Assembly: GCA_021152765.1 (NCBI GenBank)
Contig: JAGKUT010000067.1
Span: forward strand, 1-5,289
Direction: 5' to 3'
DNA length: 5,289 nt
Source: Actinomycetes bacterium
GTDB lineage: Bacteria; Bacillota_I; Bacilli_A; RF39; UBA660
The notes under the pieces were generated by a model. The model was given only the letters and a program-made list of their open reading frames with translations, did not search any database and was not told the DNA's origin. Of the stretch, positions 5,168 to 5,289 are shown in pieces (within the stretch, counting starts at the first letter, position 1; each line of letters starts with the position of its first letter). Position numbers and translations under genes: made by a program.

Positions 5168-5289
5168 ATGAAAATATTAAAATTCAACGCAATATGGTGT
5201 AGTGGATGCATCGTAATGAAAAAAATAATGAAAGAAATAGAACAAGAATATCCAAATATAGTAATAGAATCATATGACTATGATATGGA
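5168..5289 (+). CDS. Thioredoxin-like protein, N-terminal part, 3' end outside window
   Basis: Forty full codons are visible before the window ends. The protein begins MKILKFNAIWCSGC, a beta strand followed by a W-C-S-G-C redox site at residues 10-14, then a lysine-rich helix (MKKIMKEIEQEY) and a second strand (IVIESYDYDM). This is the start of a thioredoxin fold, with SG instead of the GP of classical WCGPC. The motif lies nearer the N-terminus than in thioredoxin (about residue 30), so the first beta-alpha unit is missing, as in short thioredoxin-like proteins. No signal peptide is visible, so it should be cytosolic. The ribosome binding site AGAAGG (5156-5161) overlaps the TAG stop of the desulfurase, with 6 nt to the ATG. 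Being next to a desulfurase, it may reduce or accept persulfide sulfur; that is inference. Confidence 0.85.
   Translation, partial: MKILKFNAIWCSGCIVMKKIMKEIEQEYPNIVIESYDYDM

Noticed and set aside
1..5289. Mycoplasma-type genetic code (TGA as tryptophan)
   Set aside because: yidD ends in TGA exactly where the protein should end, and the tryptophans checked (for example W122 of the substrate-binding protein and W10 of the thioredoxin-like protein) are TGG.

Overview
The window is AT-rich and densely coded on both strands. It looks like chromosomal DNA of a low-GC Bacillota lineage (Bacilli, or an uncultured Mollicutes-like or RF39-type relative). The support is the Firmicutes-like C-terminus of EF-Tu, Gram-positive style lipoproteins, strong AGGAGG-type ribosome binding sites and the YeeI-type start of the YebC protein. 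The code is standard: yidD ends in TGA, and the tryptophans I checked are TGG. Assignment below class is inference.

Layout. (1) 2-775, plus strand: the last two thirds of tuf (EF-Tu), cut by the window edge and closed by a strong rho-independent terminator. (2) 936-1355, plus strand: a small lipoprotein of unknown function behind its own sigma-A type promoter. (3) A hairpin at about 1354-1380 serves as terminator for both convergent transcripts. (4) 2460-1379, minus strand: yidD followed by a ZnuA/PsaA-like substrate-binding lipoprotein, joined by an ATGA stop/start overlap. (5) A divergent promoter region at about 2461-2557. (6) 2558-3945, plus strand: rnc (RNase III) and a YebC/YeeI-family translation factor, 2 nt apart, ending in a terminator whose loop carries the yebC stop codon. 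(7) 4036 to the right edge, plus strand: a NifS/IscS-type cysteine desulfurase and, 10 nt later, the start of a thioredoxin-like protein with a WCSGC site, cut by the edge.

How the genes fit together. Most are housekeeping: translation elongation (tuf), membrane protein insertion (yidD), RNA processing (rnc), translation or regulation (yebC), and sulfur mobilisation (desulfurase with a probable thiol partner). The two lipoproteins are the accessory part. The most unusual protein is the ZnuA-like one: it keeps the fold landmarks but has lost the usual histidine ligands, and it has no permease or ATPase gene in the window.

A second pattern is that all four promoters I can read place the predicted transcription start only about 9-15 nt before the start codon, so the ribosome binding site would sit at the very 5' end of each mRNA. 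I found no mobile element, CRISPR array, tRNA, rRNA or riboswitch, and nothing that clearly amounts to a new multi-gene system.
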